64,000 nt of DNA. Source: G965216695 sp965216695. GTDB lineage: Bacteria; Pseudomonadota; Gammaproteobacteria; Pseudomonadales; Azotimanducaceae. Below, one piece after another: positions 9,798 to 18,405 of this stretch. The position numbers were made by a program, and so were the translations under genes. Positions within the stretch are counted from its first letter, which is position 1; every line of letters starts with the position of its first letter. The stretch is taken from the NCBI GenBank assembly GCA_965216695.1, contig OZ244212.1:1178001-1242000 (forward strand), read 5' to 3'. The notes under the pieces are model-generated. The model was not told the DNA's origin, did no database searches, and worked only from the letters and a program-made list of their open reading frames with translations.

Positions 9798-12143
9798 CTA
9801 CCAATCCGTTTGCGGCACTGTATCGCAATTCATCGGTCCCACAGAGGGCAAAAGTCCTTGCCCGGTTGCCGTTTGGCTGGCCGTGTTTGCTGCATCCCAT
9901 AGCGTTGCAGCCCCAGAACCTAACAACGTACCCATGATGCTGCCCATTGAGGTGCCCATTACGTTGTCAGCATGAGCATTCATCAAACAACAGAGCTTAC
10001 TCGGCATGTTGGGCTTCGTCTCGCAGGCTTTGATGGCGTTTACCCCATCGACGAGGCCCTTGAAGTTGCCCAGCAGCGATACCAACACGGTGTATTCAAG
10101 AGACTCCGCACCAAATCCATCGGATGTCATGCCAAGCGTCTCCCCAGTAGTGGGATTAACTCGCCACCAACCCGCCGATACCGCACCATCCGGAACCTCG
10201 GCTGGAGCAACTAGTGTATAGGCTCGCATCAAATCGGCTCGCGCGCGGCCGACTTCTTGGTCATTGAGACCGAGTTTTGTCAGGTCGGCGTTTTCATTCG
10301 TAATAACCAATGACTCAATGTCTTGCTGCCGAGCTAGTTCAAACACCTGCGTGGTGCTCGCCACATTGCGCGCTCGGTCTTGTCGCAGCCTGGTGGGTAT
10401 TGATTCGATCACCGTATCCCACACACCCTGGCGCAGCGCTGCCTTGGGAATGCGCACAAGGCCGGCATCGCCCACTCGCACGTGTTCCAAGCGATTGAAC
10501 ACTACATCGACGGACGTAAATCGCGTATCAGGATCGCGGTACCCGTCCCGAATTCCGACAAGTCCCGGCACCGAACGAAAACGTACCACACCCTCCGGTG
10601 AGGGCAGCCGATTCATACTCCAACTCTGTATCAAAGGCGGTACATCTGGCGACGTTGCATCGGGCACCACCGCACCTTGTGTCGGCTCCAGGGTTTTACG
10701 GATAATGAATTCCAACCAATCCAACGATTGCTGGCTCACCGACAAGGTTCGATCCGCAACATAGTCCACCGGCATCTCACCGACCGTTACTACGTAGGTT
10801 TGGTCGGTAATCAACTCCCACAGCGCGTCGATGTCATTGTCGTAGCTGGATCGCGGTTGCAGAATGTACCGGCGTTGGGATACGGACGTGCCGGAAGGTG
10901 CTTTCGACACAAATTCCAAGTACATGCTGTGCAAGGCACGAATCGGCTTGCCATCCTTGCGCGCCGCTAGCCCATCAGCCGCATTCGCCGCCTTGTTGCC
11001 TAGTGTTTGAAAAAAAGCGGCAGAGCCAGGCCCAGAAAGGGTCATTGGATCAACGAGCGTCCCGTTCAGATCAAACGCCTTACCACCTGGGGCCAAGCCA
11101 CCATTGAAATTGGGGATCAGAAGGTTAGTGTTGGCCAGTGCTTGATCGAGATCCTGAGCCGTATCGAGTGTTAATCCATTGGCAACATTGCTGTAGCGCA
11201 ACGGTTTGCCGATTAGATTGGCAACCGGACCGCCCCACGGTTTCATAATCTGGTGCGTGACGATCTTGCCATTGACCCATTGCTCGATCGACGCTGATAC
11301 GTGCAGTGTGTGGTGGTGTTCGGCGGGAATCGATTCGCCAAAGGACTCCACCGGCGTAAGACCCACCGGCGGCACAGCCGAGCCGAATGCCGGATGAACG
11401 TCTTCCCAAGCCGATGTTGGGCCCTGCTTATGCTGCACCCAGAAGTAGGATTTTACCTGCGATAGATACTCATCGGTTACGTCGCTGGGCGACAAATCGA
11501 TTCCGGCTTTGTTCAGAACCGAGATCAGTCGTTGCGCTTCTACTTGGGTGTCTTCATAGAATCCACTGTCCGTAAGCTCCGCAGTACGATCGCCTAGAGG
11601 TATACCGGCCGTCATTTCCCCAACCTGAGCTTGAAGATAGTCGAGGGATTGAGCGACGGTTGCGTTTTTTGTGAGTCTCAATAGCCGCAAGGCATCCGCG
11701 TCCGCCAACTCGCCACGGACGATCCGCGCATCGAACCCAGCCGTTCTAAGCAAGTACCCGAGCAACAGCGATTGATCCAGGCTGTTTCCGCTTCGCGACT
11801 GGAGCGTGCCAATGGGTCCTCGCAGGACGCCGGCGTAGGGATGAAACGCCACGTCATCACGCACAAAATCGACGATTGCCGCAGCGTCGTAGTCCAATCG
11901 ATCGAGCTGTTCGTCCGGTTGGAAACTACTTACTTTTAACTGCGCTTGCAGCGCAGTTAACCGTTTACGGTAGTCCGCAAGATCTTTCGCAACCGCATCA
12001 ATCGTACTATCGCTGGACGTGGATACTGGGGATGTGGCTGCGTCCGCCGGGCTAGCCAGAGCGAGCACCAATAGAAGCCCAGGAAGACGCCAGCTAACAA
12101 CCGGTGTCCACCCTGCTGCCAGCCGAATCTTTTTCCTACTCAT
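9798..12143 (-). CDS. Exported transglutaminase-like protein, catalytic residues apparently replaced
   Basis: A 781-residue exported protein with an Ala-rich signal peptide. Residues about 75-260 resemble a transglutaminase-like fold: the segment GNSLDQSLLLGYLLRTAGFD aligns with the G-x-C-x-D-x-A core of active enzymes, but the Cys position is Ser. The later region FWVQHKQGP...AWEDVHPAFG keeps the Asp-Pro-like end while the expected His seems to be aromatic. This suggests a non-catalytic, binding role. The rest is beta-rich and unassigned. An in-frame TTG at 12167 is possible; the ATG at 12143 follows a GGGGG-containing ribosome site. It is divergent from the giant VWA gene, with only about 150 bases between. 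Confidence 0.65.
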   Translation of the reverse strand: MSRKKIRLAAGWTPVVSWRLPGLLLVLALASPADAATSPVSTSSDSTIDAVAKDLADYRKRLTALQAQLKVSSFQPDEQLDRLDYDAAAIVDFVRDDVAFHPYAGVLRGPIGTLQSRSGNSLDQSLLLGYLLRTAGFDARIVRGELADADALRLLRLTKNATVAQSLDYLQAQVGEMTAGIPLGDRTAELTDSGFYEDTQVEAQRLISVLNKAGIDLSPSDVTDEYLSQVKSYFWVQHKQGPTSAWEDVHPAFGSAVPPVGLTPVESFGESIPAEHHHTLHVSASIEQWVNGKIVTHQIMKPWGGPVANLIGKPLRYSNVANGLTLDTAQDLDQALANTNLLIPNFNGGLAPGGKAFDLNGTLVDPMTLSGPGSAAFFQTLGNKAANAADGLAARKDGKPIRALHSMYLEFVSKAPSGTSVSQRRYILQPRSSYDNDIDALWELITDQTYVVTVGEMPVDYVADRTLSVSQQSLDWLEFIIRKTLEPTQGAVVPDATSPDVPPLIQSWSMNRLPSPEGVVRFRSVPGLVGIRDGYRDPDTRFTSVDVVFNRLEHVRVGDAGLVRIPKAALRQGVWDTVIESIPTRLRQDRARNVASTTQVFELARQQDIESLVITNENADLTKLGLNDQEVGRARADLMRAYTLVAPAEVPDGAVSAGWWRVNPTTGETLGMTSDGFGAESLEYTVLVSLLGNFKGLVDGVNAIKACETKPNMPSKLCCLMNAHADNVMGTSMGSIMGTLLGSGAATLWDAANTASQTATGQGLLPSVGPMNCDTVPQTDW

Positions 12144-12290
12144 ATCACGCCCCCAATCCGTGATCAAAGCGCTCTCCTAACACTCAGAAATTGGCAATCC
12201 CATTGTATAGCGAAACGCAATCGATAACGCGCCGCGTATTTTCATGCCTCGAGTCAACATTGCGCAAACTTCTATGCTAGCTTCTACTGC

Positions 12291-15200
12291 ATGAATCAAT
12301 CACCCGCACTTTTGATCTTTGGCTGCGTAATAGGCATCGCACTGGCGTGTTTGGCGCCTCGGGCGTACAGCGCTACAGCAGAGACTACCGCCCAGGCAGA
12401 CACCTTGGCATCGGCACCGGTTTTGTCGAGTGGCAAACTACAACTTGACGCCGAAGCGATGGCAAAGGGAACGTTTGTGTGGATCGAGGTCGAGCAAGAT
12501 GGACTGTATACGTTGGCGCTGTCTAGTCCCGGTGCACTTGTTCTGGGTAGCTTCCCCAACGCAGACGGCCGTTACGACGGCACAACCAAGTCATCGAAGC
12601 ACATCACACGAAAGAGCTCGAATCAGCCACCCGTACTAAAGTCCATACTGCTCAGCACGGCACACCCCTATTTGGTTAGTGCCAGCAGTAGTGAAGGTGC
12701 AGCAACGCTAGAGCTGACCCTTGAACACGCCACACCGAAACTATTAGACACGCCGGATTCGAAAGCGCCACTCGCCAGCGGGGATAGTCTATTCGCGCCA
12801 ACTGCACGGATGCGGTTGACCATGCCGGGATACACGCAAGCCCAGCGGATTGAGGTGATTGCCGAGCCGCGCGCCAGGTTCTCTGCCCGACTCGACGGAG
12901 TGTCAGTACCCAACGGTGGCCGCTACCCATGGGTCAGCGAAGAAAGCAGTTTGTTGGATATCAGTGCAAGCGCCGGTAAAACCTCCTCGCCGCCCAGAGT
13001 ATTAGTCCGTGTGCACCCTGCCAATGTCACACTGGACGAGACGGAACCCAACGAAAAAACTCCGAATCAGCTAGTCGTCGGCCAGCCTTTCACTGGCCAT
13101 CTTCTGAAAAAAGACGTTGATCAACTCACCTTCAACCTCGCGCAGGATTCACATCTACAACTAAAATTTGACGTTGAAACACCCGCGAACTTCGCGATTT
13201 CCGTCAGTCGCAAAGGCGACAAAGGCAAATCCATCCCGTTGCTCAAGCGATCGGGCAAGAAGAGCGAGTTCGTCGAGAATCTCGCCTTGTCCACCGGTGC
13301 TTATATAGTGGAACTGGCGCACCAGGACCGGGCCGACTCACCGTTCCCTTACACACTCTCCCTAAACGAACGCCCCGCTCCGCGCCCCAATCGCGAAGTC
13401 GAACCAAATGATACAAAGCAATCTGCTATGCCATTACCTGCATCGCTCCGTGTATCCGGCACCGGTACGAGCGACGATGTAGACCTGTACCAGTTTCAAG
13501 TCCCAGAGAACAAGACCGGCCACCTTTGGCGGGTATTTGCGGTGGGTGCCAAGCAGATACAAATAGATAGTGCCAAAGGCACCATTGCTCGAGTGACGGC
13601 TACCGGCAAGCGCACAACGGCAGATGCGCTTGCATTAGAGCCCGGGAGCTATTCGGTGAATATCCGTTCGCAGGGCGACTACATGCTGCGCGTAATGGAC
13701 CTTGGGGAACGGCCGTCCGACTTCGAAGGCGAACCCAACAACAGCGTTGTCGACGGGCAGCGCCTCGATTTCGGTGCCGGTGTACGCGGCGGCTTCCACG
13801 AGAAGAGTGACATTGACTACTACCTGTTTCGCCTGGACAGCGACAGTGCGGTTGAGATCAAGATTCGACCACCCTCAGACGGCACGATGGATGTGAAGCT
13901 GTATCGCGATGGCCGAATGATCGGCAAGTCCATCGAGTTTGAGATGGGCGATAGCGCTTACACTTTCCAGTCCATTCTGCCTGCCGGGGACTGGGCGTTG
14001 GCCGCGCGTTCTTTGCAATCAATCGTGCAAGAGAAATACGAAATTAGCGTTGACCGTGTTCCCGCGATAGAAAATACGGAGCCCGACGACGACCCTATGG
14101 ATGCTGCAAAGCTACCGCGAAATGGCGATATTACCGGCTCCGTTGGTGGATTCGATAACGCCGACCAGATCTTCATTCCCCTTCCCCAAGGCAGCGGTCA
14201 CGCAGCACTGTTGTGCGATGCGCATTCGGAAAAGACAACCGGCCGTTGGCGGTTGCATCACTGGTCCGACGACAGCCGTATCGCCGAGGTCACATCCGGC
14301 ATCGCGATATTCCCTTATAACGAGCAGCTCGGCGGAGCGCTGCGCTTCGAGATGGCCGGCAGTCCCTTTCATGTGCCCTACAGTTGCGCACTGCGATTTC
14401 CACCACAAACCGAGCCGCCGCGCGTAACTGCGCCAACCGACGTCGCAACGGAGGAAGAAACGCTGGTCTCGCTGACTCCGGGAGAAACCAAACAAGTAAC
14501 AATTGACACCGAAGGTCCTGAGCCGCAATTCGATCTCGCGTTAGAAGAAGGCGAAACCGCTTTCGTAACCTGCCGAGACGGCGCGGGCCACGCGTTGCCG
14601 CCCAACTCTAAGATCTGGGACATTACCGGTAACCAGCTTCGTTCTAACGACATGCTCGGCGACCTGCGTCCTTTGCGAGCAAGCGCGGATACGCGAATCA
14701 AACTCAGCCGACGCTACGCTAGTAGTCATACTGCGGACGATCTTCCCCTGGATGTCAATTGCACCCTTTACGGTGTAAACAATCTACCCAGACCTTCTGA
14801 CATGGGGCCACCGGCCAAGTTTCGTTTAATTGAGCCGGCGCCGGAAGCAGACACTGCGGCGGCTTCCGGACCGGCCAAACCTCCACCACCCGGGCTCGGA
14901 GCCCTGATTGCTCGCGAGATACCACAGCAGCAGGCAAGTGGTGACCTGCCGGTATCGATCAAGATCCACAAGCCACCGGGGTTAGCTGCATTCAGCGACG
15001 CGGGTCAGCGAATCAATGTCAAAGCGACGATCACGAACGACTCGACGACAGCCCTCGCAACAACGGTAACCTTCAACGTTACAGGCGAAGGGTGGCAAGT
15101 CGCGCCGAAACATAAACAGGTCAAACTCAATGCCGGGGCATCCAGCGACATAACCGTCGCGGTCACTGCCCCACCCTGGCTTGCGCCGTCGCTGTCGCCA

Positions 15201-17981
15201 AACTTCGATGCTCGAGCCAGTGCGGACGCATCTTTCTCCGCGAGCAGTGCGCCTTTAGCTGTATCGCCCGCCGCACTACCCAGCCAGCCGTTCACACACT
15301 GGCACGCTCCAGAGGCGCTGCGTGGCGGCTTGAACCTGTTGCACAATGGGTTGGGCGCACGAATCATCGATTGGGCCGGTCAAACACCGGATGAGCGACT
15401 GCTGCAAGCCAAATCTCGAATCCATGACGGCATTGCGCCCCATATCACGAGTGTCAATTTGCCCAACGCCGGCCTCACTTTGCGGCTCGCTGCCAAAGCA
15501 CCGATTGCGGGCGTGATGATTCAACTCCGTACCACCGCCACCCAACTCGAGTGGCCAGCGGAGGTTGAAATCTACGACCACTCCACGGAGGGCGGTTGGC
15601 ACCGCATTGCCACACAGAAGCTGGAGTCTATTCACGCGCCGCAGTACATCGTATTCGACCAGCCGGTAACCACAGAACGCCTGCGCTTCACGTTTCCGCG
15701 CTGCAACGGCAAATGTACTCAAACCTGGGTGCAAGAGATTCAAGCCATTGCGGTACCAGGCCACCATCCACCCGATCTTGCCCCCATCAACATTGCGGAC
15801 CCAGACCTGGGCGGGCATGTCGTTTGGTCAACCGACCCATTTGGTGGTCCGTGGAACAGCGAATTCCTCAAGGCGGAAGCAGAACGGTCCAACCCCGGTT
15901 GGGCAAGAGCAAAAGCGCCGAACCAGATTCAAGTGACCCTGGCGTTCCACCAGAATCGTGCAGCACTGATACAAGCACTCAATTGGGTGGGCGACCCGGA
16001 CGACGAAGCGCGGCTTAGTGCCGCGCGTGTGGAGGCAAGTACTGATGGACCGAACGGGCCCTGGACATCCGTTGGCGAGTTGCCAGCACCCCCACTGAAC
16101 GAAAACCTATCCACTTTAACGTTCGACACACCTGTTTGGGCACGTTATCTGCGCCTGAGCTTTGGCGATTCCTCAGAGAAACTGCTCAATGGCCCCGACG
16201 CTGTTGAAGTAATCGAGGCACCTGGCACATCGGTGCTAGGCCTGTGGGAGGACGATCAGCCGCGTGCTGCCTACGAAGCAATTCACAACGTTTCACCCAC
16301 AACACCGACACCTCCCCTGGGCGGTCCCACACGAGAAGCCGCTGTAGCCATCCCTATGGGGACGCCACAGCATTCTTCCGTTGTGATTGAACGCAACGAA
16401 GATTGGTGGAAGTTCGATGTACCGAACGGAACGGCACACAAACTACAACTAGCGTTCCAACAGGCCCGGCCGCAGGTGGTGGGCGAACTCACCGACGCGC
16501 AAGGTAAGGCGATTGCTCTCAAATCAATAAACAACGGACAGTCCTTCGAGGCAATACTCGCACCGGGTAACTACGTTCTAAGAATCTACGAGCCACCTCG
16601 ATCCGTTGTGATTTCCTGGGATACTTCCGGCAGTGTCAGCGCCTATATTCCGCGCACGCTTGCCGCGATTCGTACGTGGGGACGCGCGCTAAAACCCGGA
16701 CGAGATGCATTGCAACTCCTACCGTTCGGGCCGAAAGGATTTCTGTTGGACGATTGGGCGGAAACACCGGAAGCCCTCGAGACGGTGTTGCGCAACCTAC
16801 CCACGGAAGCGTCAAGCAATAGTGAGATGGCGATGCTACAAGCGGCCAAAGGACTCGCCGATCGTCAGGGTGCACGCGGTATCGTGATCATGACAGACGC
16901 TGAAACGGTAATGGATGCCAAACTGTGGCCGGAGCTTTTGAAGTCCATGCCGCGAGTCGTCGCACTGTCCGTTGACTCGAACTTACGAGCCAACGCCGCC
17001 GTTATGATGGATTGGGCAAACCTCAATCAAGGTCGATTTCAAAAAGTTATAGGCCCGCTGGGATTGGCCGACAGCCTGGAGATGGCGAATGCCCTGTTTC
17101 GTGCACCAAAATCCTATACCGTAACCGCCAGTCTTGAAGAGCTGGTTGAACCGGTCGGCGAAGCTACACTCACCATTACACCCGCCGCCGGGTCACAGTC
17201 CACGATCGGCGCAGTGGAGCTGATACTCGACGCATCCGGCTCCATGTTGCAACGTATGGAAGGTCGTAAGCGCATCGACATAGCGCACGAAGCACTCACC
17301 AACTTGGTCGGTAGCACTCTCCCAGAAAATTCTGCGTTTGCGTTTCGCGCGTTTGGTCTCGAAGAAGACGCCTGCCGGTCGGAATTGATCGTTCCACTTG
17401 GCCCGCTTGATCGAGCTGCGGCGACCAAAGCCATTAAAGGCGTACCAGCCATCAACCTGGCCAAGACCGCCATAGCCGATAGCTTGCGAGCGGCTGCTAC
17501 CGATCTCGCCAACACCCAACCACCACGCGTCGTAGTGCTGGTAACCGACGGCGAAGAAACCTGTGAAGGCGACCCACAAGCAGCTATCGCCGAACTTCGC
17601 GCGGTCGGATTAGACGCGCGTGTGAACATTGTGGGATTTGCCATCGACGATGCGGAACTGGCAGCAACCTTTGCCTCCTGGGCAGAAGCCGGTGGCGGCA
17701 CTTATTTCGACGCGCGCGGTGCAGACAGTTTGGAGCAATCCATTGCCGACGCATTGCGTCCACGCTTCGACATCACGCGAACCTATCTGGATGGTCGCAC
17801 CGAAGTCGTGGGGCGCGTCGCTCTCGGTGAGTCCCTAACGATCCCCGCAGGCAGACTAACGATCGCTCCTGGCTCCGGCGCGGTAGGCGCATCCGTCGAT
17901 GTGTACGTTCAACCCGAAGGCAAAGTAACGATCGAGTACGCGCCAGAAGCCGGACTAGAAGTGGCGAGCGAGCCCGATTAG
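12291..17981 (+). CDS. Giant exported protein with PPC-like repeats, discoidin-like modules and two VWA domains
   Basis: A 1896-residue secreted protein with a signal peptide ending near RAYSA. Residues about 240-620 carry at least four repeats opening with E-P-N/D-(E/D) motifs (TEPNEKTPNQ, VEPNDTKQSA, GEPNNSVVDG, TEPDDDPMDA) as in prepeptidase C-terminal domains. Two discoidin/F5-8C-like segments follow around 1070-1170 and 1200-1320. Two VWA domains end the protein: the first MIDAS-like motif DTSGS starts at Asp1444, the second DASGS at Asp1647 with a TDGEE metal motif. A final short beta segment follows. It likely acts at the cell surface in protein or glycan binding; no protease or transmembrane domain was seen. 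The divergent transglutaminase-like gene is the likely partner. Confidence 0.8.
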   Translation: MNQSPALLIFGCVIGIALACLAPRAYSATAETTAQADTLASAPVLSSGKLQLDAEAMAKGTFVWIEVEQDGLYTLALSSPGALVLGSFPNADGRYDGTTKSSKHITRKSSNQPPVLKSILLSTAHPYLVSASSSEGAATLELTLEHATPKLLDTPDSKAPLASGDSLFAPTARMRLTMPGYTQAQRIEVIAEPRARFSARLDGVSVPNGGRYPWVSEESSLLDISASAGKTSSPPRVLVRVHPANVTLDETEPNEKTPNQLVVGQPFTGHLLKKDVDQLTFNLAQDSHLQLKFDVETPANFAISVSRKGDKGKSIPLLKRSGKKSEFVENLALSTGAYIVELAHQDRADSPFPYTLSLNERPAPRPNREVEPNDTKQSAMPLPASLRVSGTGTSDDVDLYQFQVPENKTGHLWRVFAVGAKQIQIDSAKGTIARVTATGKRTTADALALEPGSYSVNIRSQGDYMLRVMDLGERPSDFEGEPNNSVVDGQRLDFGAGVRGGFHEKSDIDYYLFRLDSDSAVEIKIRPPSDGTMDVKLYRDGRMIGKSIEFEMGDSAYTFQSILPAGDWALAARSLQSIVQEKYEISVDRVPAIENTEPDDDPMDAAKLPRNGDITGSVGGFDNADQIFIPLPQGSGHAALLCDAHSEKTTGRWRLHHWSDDSRIAEVTSGIAIFPYNEQLGGALRFEMAGSPFHVPYSCALRFPPQTEPPRVTAPTDVATEEETLVSLTPGETKQVTIDTEGPEPQFDLALEEGETAFVTCRDGAGHALPPNSKIWDITGNQLRSNDMLGDLRPLRASADTRIKLSRRYASSHTADDLPLDVNCTLYGVNNLPRPSDMGPPAKFRLIEPAPEADTAAASGPAKPPPPGLGALIAREIPQQQASGDLPVSIKIHKPPGLAAFSDAGQRINVKATITNDSTTALATTVTFNVTGEGWQVAPKHKQVKLNAGASSDITVAVTAPPWLAPSLSPNFDARASADASFSASSAPLAVSPAALPSQPFTHWHAPEALRGGLNLLHNGLGARIIDWAGQTPDERLLQAKSRIHDGIAPHITSVNLPNAGLTLRLAAKAPIAGVMIQLRTTATQLEWPAEVEIYDHSTEGGWHRIATQKLESIHAPQYIVFDQPVTTERLRFTFPRCNGKCTQTWVQEIQAIAVPGHHPPDLAPINIADPDLGGHVVWSTDPFGGPWNSEFLKAEAERSNPGWARAKAPNQIQVTLAFHQNRAALIQALNWVGDPDDEARLSAARVEASTDGPNGPWTSVGELPAPPLNENLSTLTFDTPVWARYLRLSFGDSSEKLLNGPDAVEVIEAPGTSVLGLWEDDQPRAAYEAIHNVSPTTPTPPLGGPTREAAVAIPMGTPQHSSVVIERNEDWWKFDVPNGTAHKLQLAFQQARPQVVGELTDAQGKAIALKSINNGQSFEAILAPGNYVLRIYEPPRSVVISWDTSGSVSAYIPRTLAAIRTWGRALKPGRDALQLLPFGPKGFLLDDWAETPEALETVLRNLPTEASSNSEMAMLQAAKGLADRQGARGIVIMTDAETVMDAKLWPELLKSMPRVVALSVDSNLRANAAVMMDWANLNQGRFQKVIGPLGLADSLEMANALFRAPKSYTVTASLEELVEPVGEATLTITPAAGSQSTIGAVELILDASGSMLQRMEGRKRIDIAHEALTNLVGSTLPENSAFAFRAFGLEEDACRSELIVPLGPLDRAAATKAIKGVPAINLAKTAIADSLRAAATDLANTQPPRVVVLVTDGEETCEGDPQAAIAELRAVGLDARVNIVGFAIDDAELAATFASWAEAGGGTYFDARGADSLEQSIADALRPRFDITRTYLDGRTEVVGRVALGESLTIPAGRLTIAPGSGAVGASVDVYVQPEGKVTIEYAPEAGLEVASEPD

Positions 17982-18003
17982 CAGCATCGGCGTTTGGCGC
18001 TTA

Positions 18004-18270
18004 GTGGCTTCCAGCGAACTGCAGTCGTTACTTGATGCCTTGAGCCAAAACACCGAGCCAACACATTGGCCGAGATCCACGATTTTCTGATCAAGGCACC
18101 GACGACCGATCTTGGAGCGGGCCTTTCCCAACCTGGACATCTCCGCCGTGGAGCCATTCGAGGCAAACTACCTCGCCGCGATGGTAGAAACGGCCTGTAT
18201 GACGCGCGGCGTATCAGCTATGACCACGTCTTTCGTGGTGCGGTGCGAGTTAAGTCGAATAGATCTGCTT
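18004..18270 (+). pseudogene. Decayed gene fragment with two compensating frameshifts
   Basis: One frame gives VASSELQSLLDALSQNTEPT from 18004 and then hits a stop near 18087. The +2 frame carries AEIHDFLIKAPTTDL from about 18069, and the original frame resumes at about 18112 with ERAFPNLDISAVEPFEANYL. Reading across the two shifts gives one coherent, soluble, helical-looking sequence with no start codon, so this seems to be the 3' part of a decayed gene. The family is not recognised. It sits between the VWA gene and the repeat array preceding the Fic gene, so it may be a lost partner or an unrelated remnant of the island. Confidence 0.4.
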
Positions 18271-18385
18271 GATTACCTAGCATCGACACAACGCAATAAC
18301 CTAATAGCAGGGATGCACAATAACCTAGTTTTAGATTGACGCAATAACCTAATTTTGATAAAACATCGTAATCTAGTAACCGCCT
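18266..18385 (+). repeat. Five direct repeats phased at exactly 24 bp upstream of the Fic gene
   Basis: A core of the form TAACCTA(A/G) recurs with starts at 18273 (TTACCTAG), 18297 (TAACCTAA), 18321 (TAACCTAG), 18345 (TAACCTAA) and 18369 (TAATCTAG), each 24 bases apart. The three central copies share CAATAACCTA exactly. The array ends about 20 bases before the Fic-gene ATG, where a promoter would lie. Regular phasing near two helical turns suggests cooperative binding of a DNA-binding protein on one face of the helix. An operator for the AbiEi-like N-terminal domain of the adjacent gene is the simplest inference; an iteron-like role is less likely as no replication gene is present. Confidence 0.75.
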
Positions 18386-18405
18386 AACCAAACGAAAGGC
18401 ACCAG

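Noticed and set aside
18266..18385. CRISPR array at the 24-bp repeats
   Set aside because: Repeat units are contiguous with only about 10 conserved bases and no unique spacers or cas genes.
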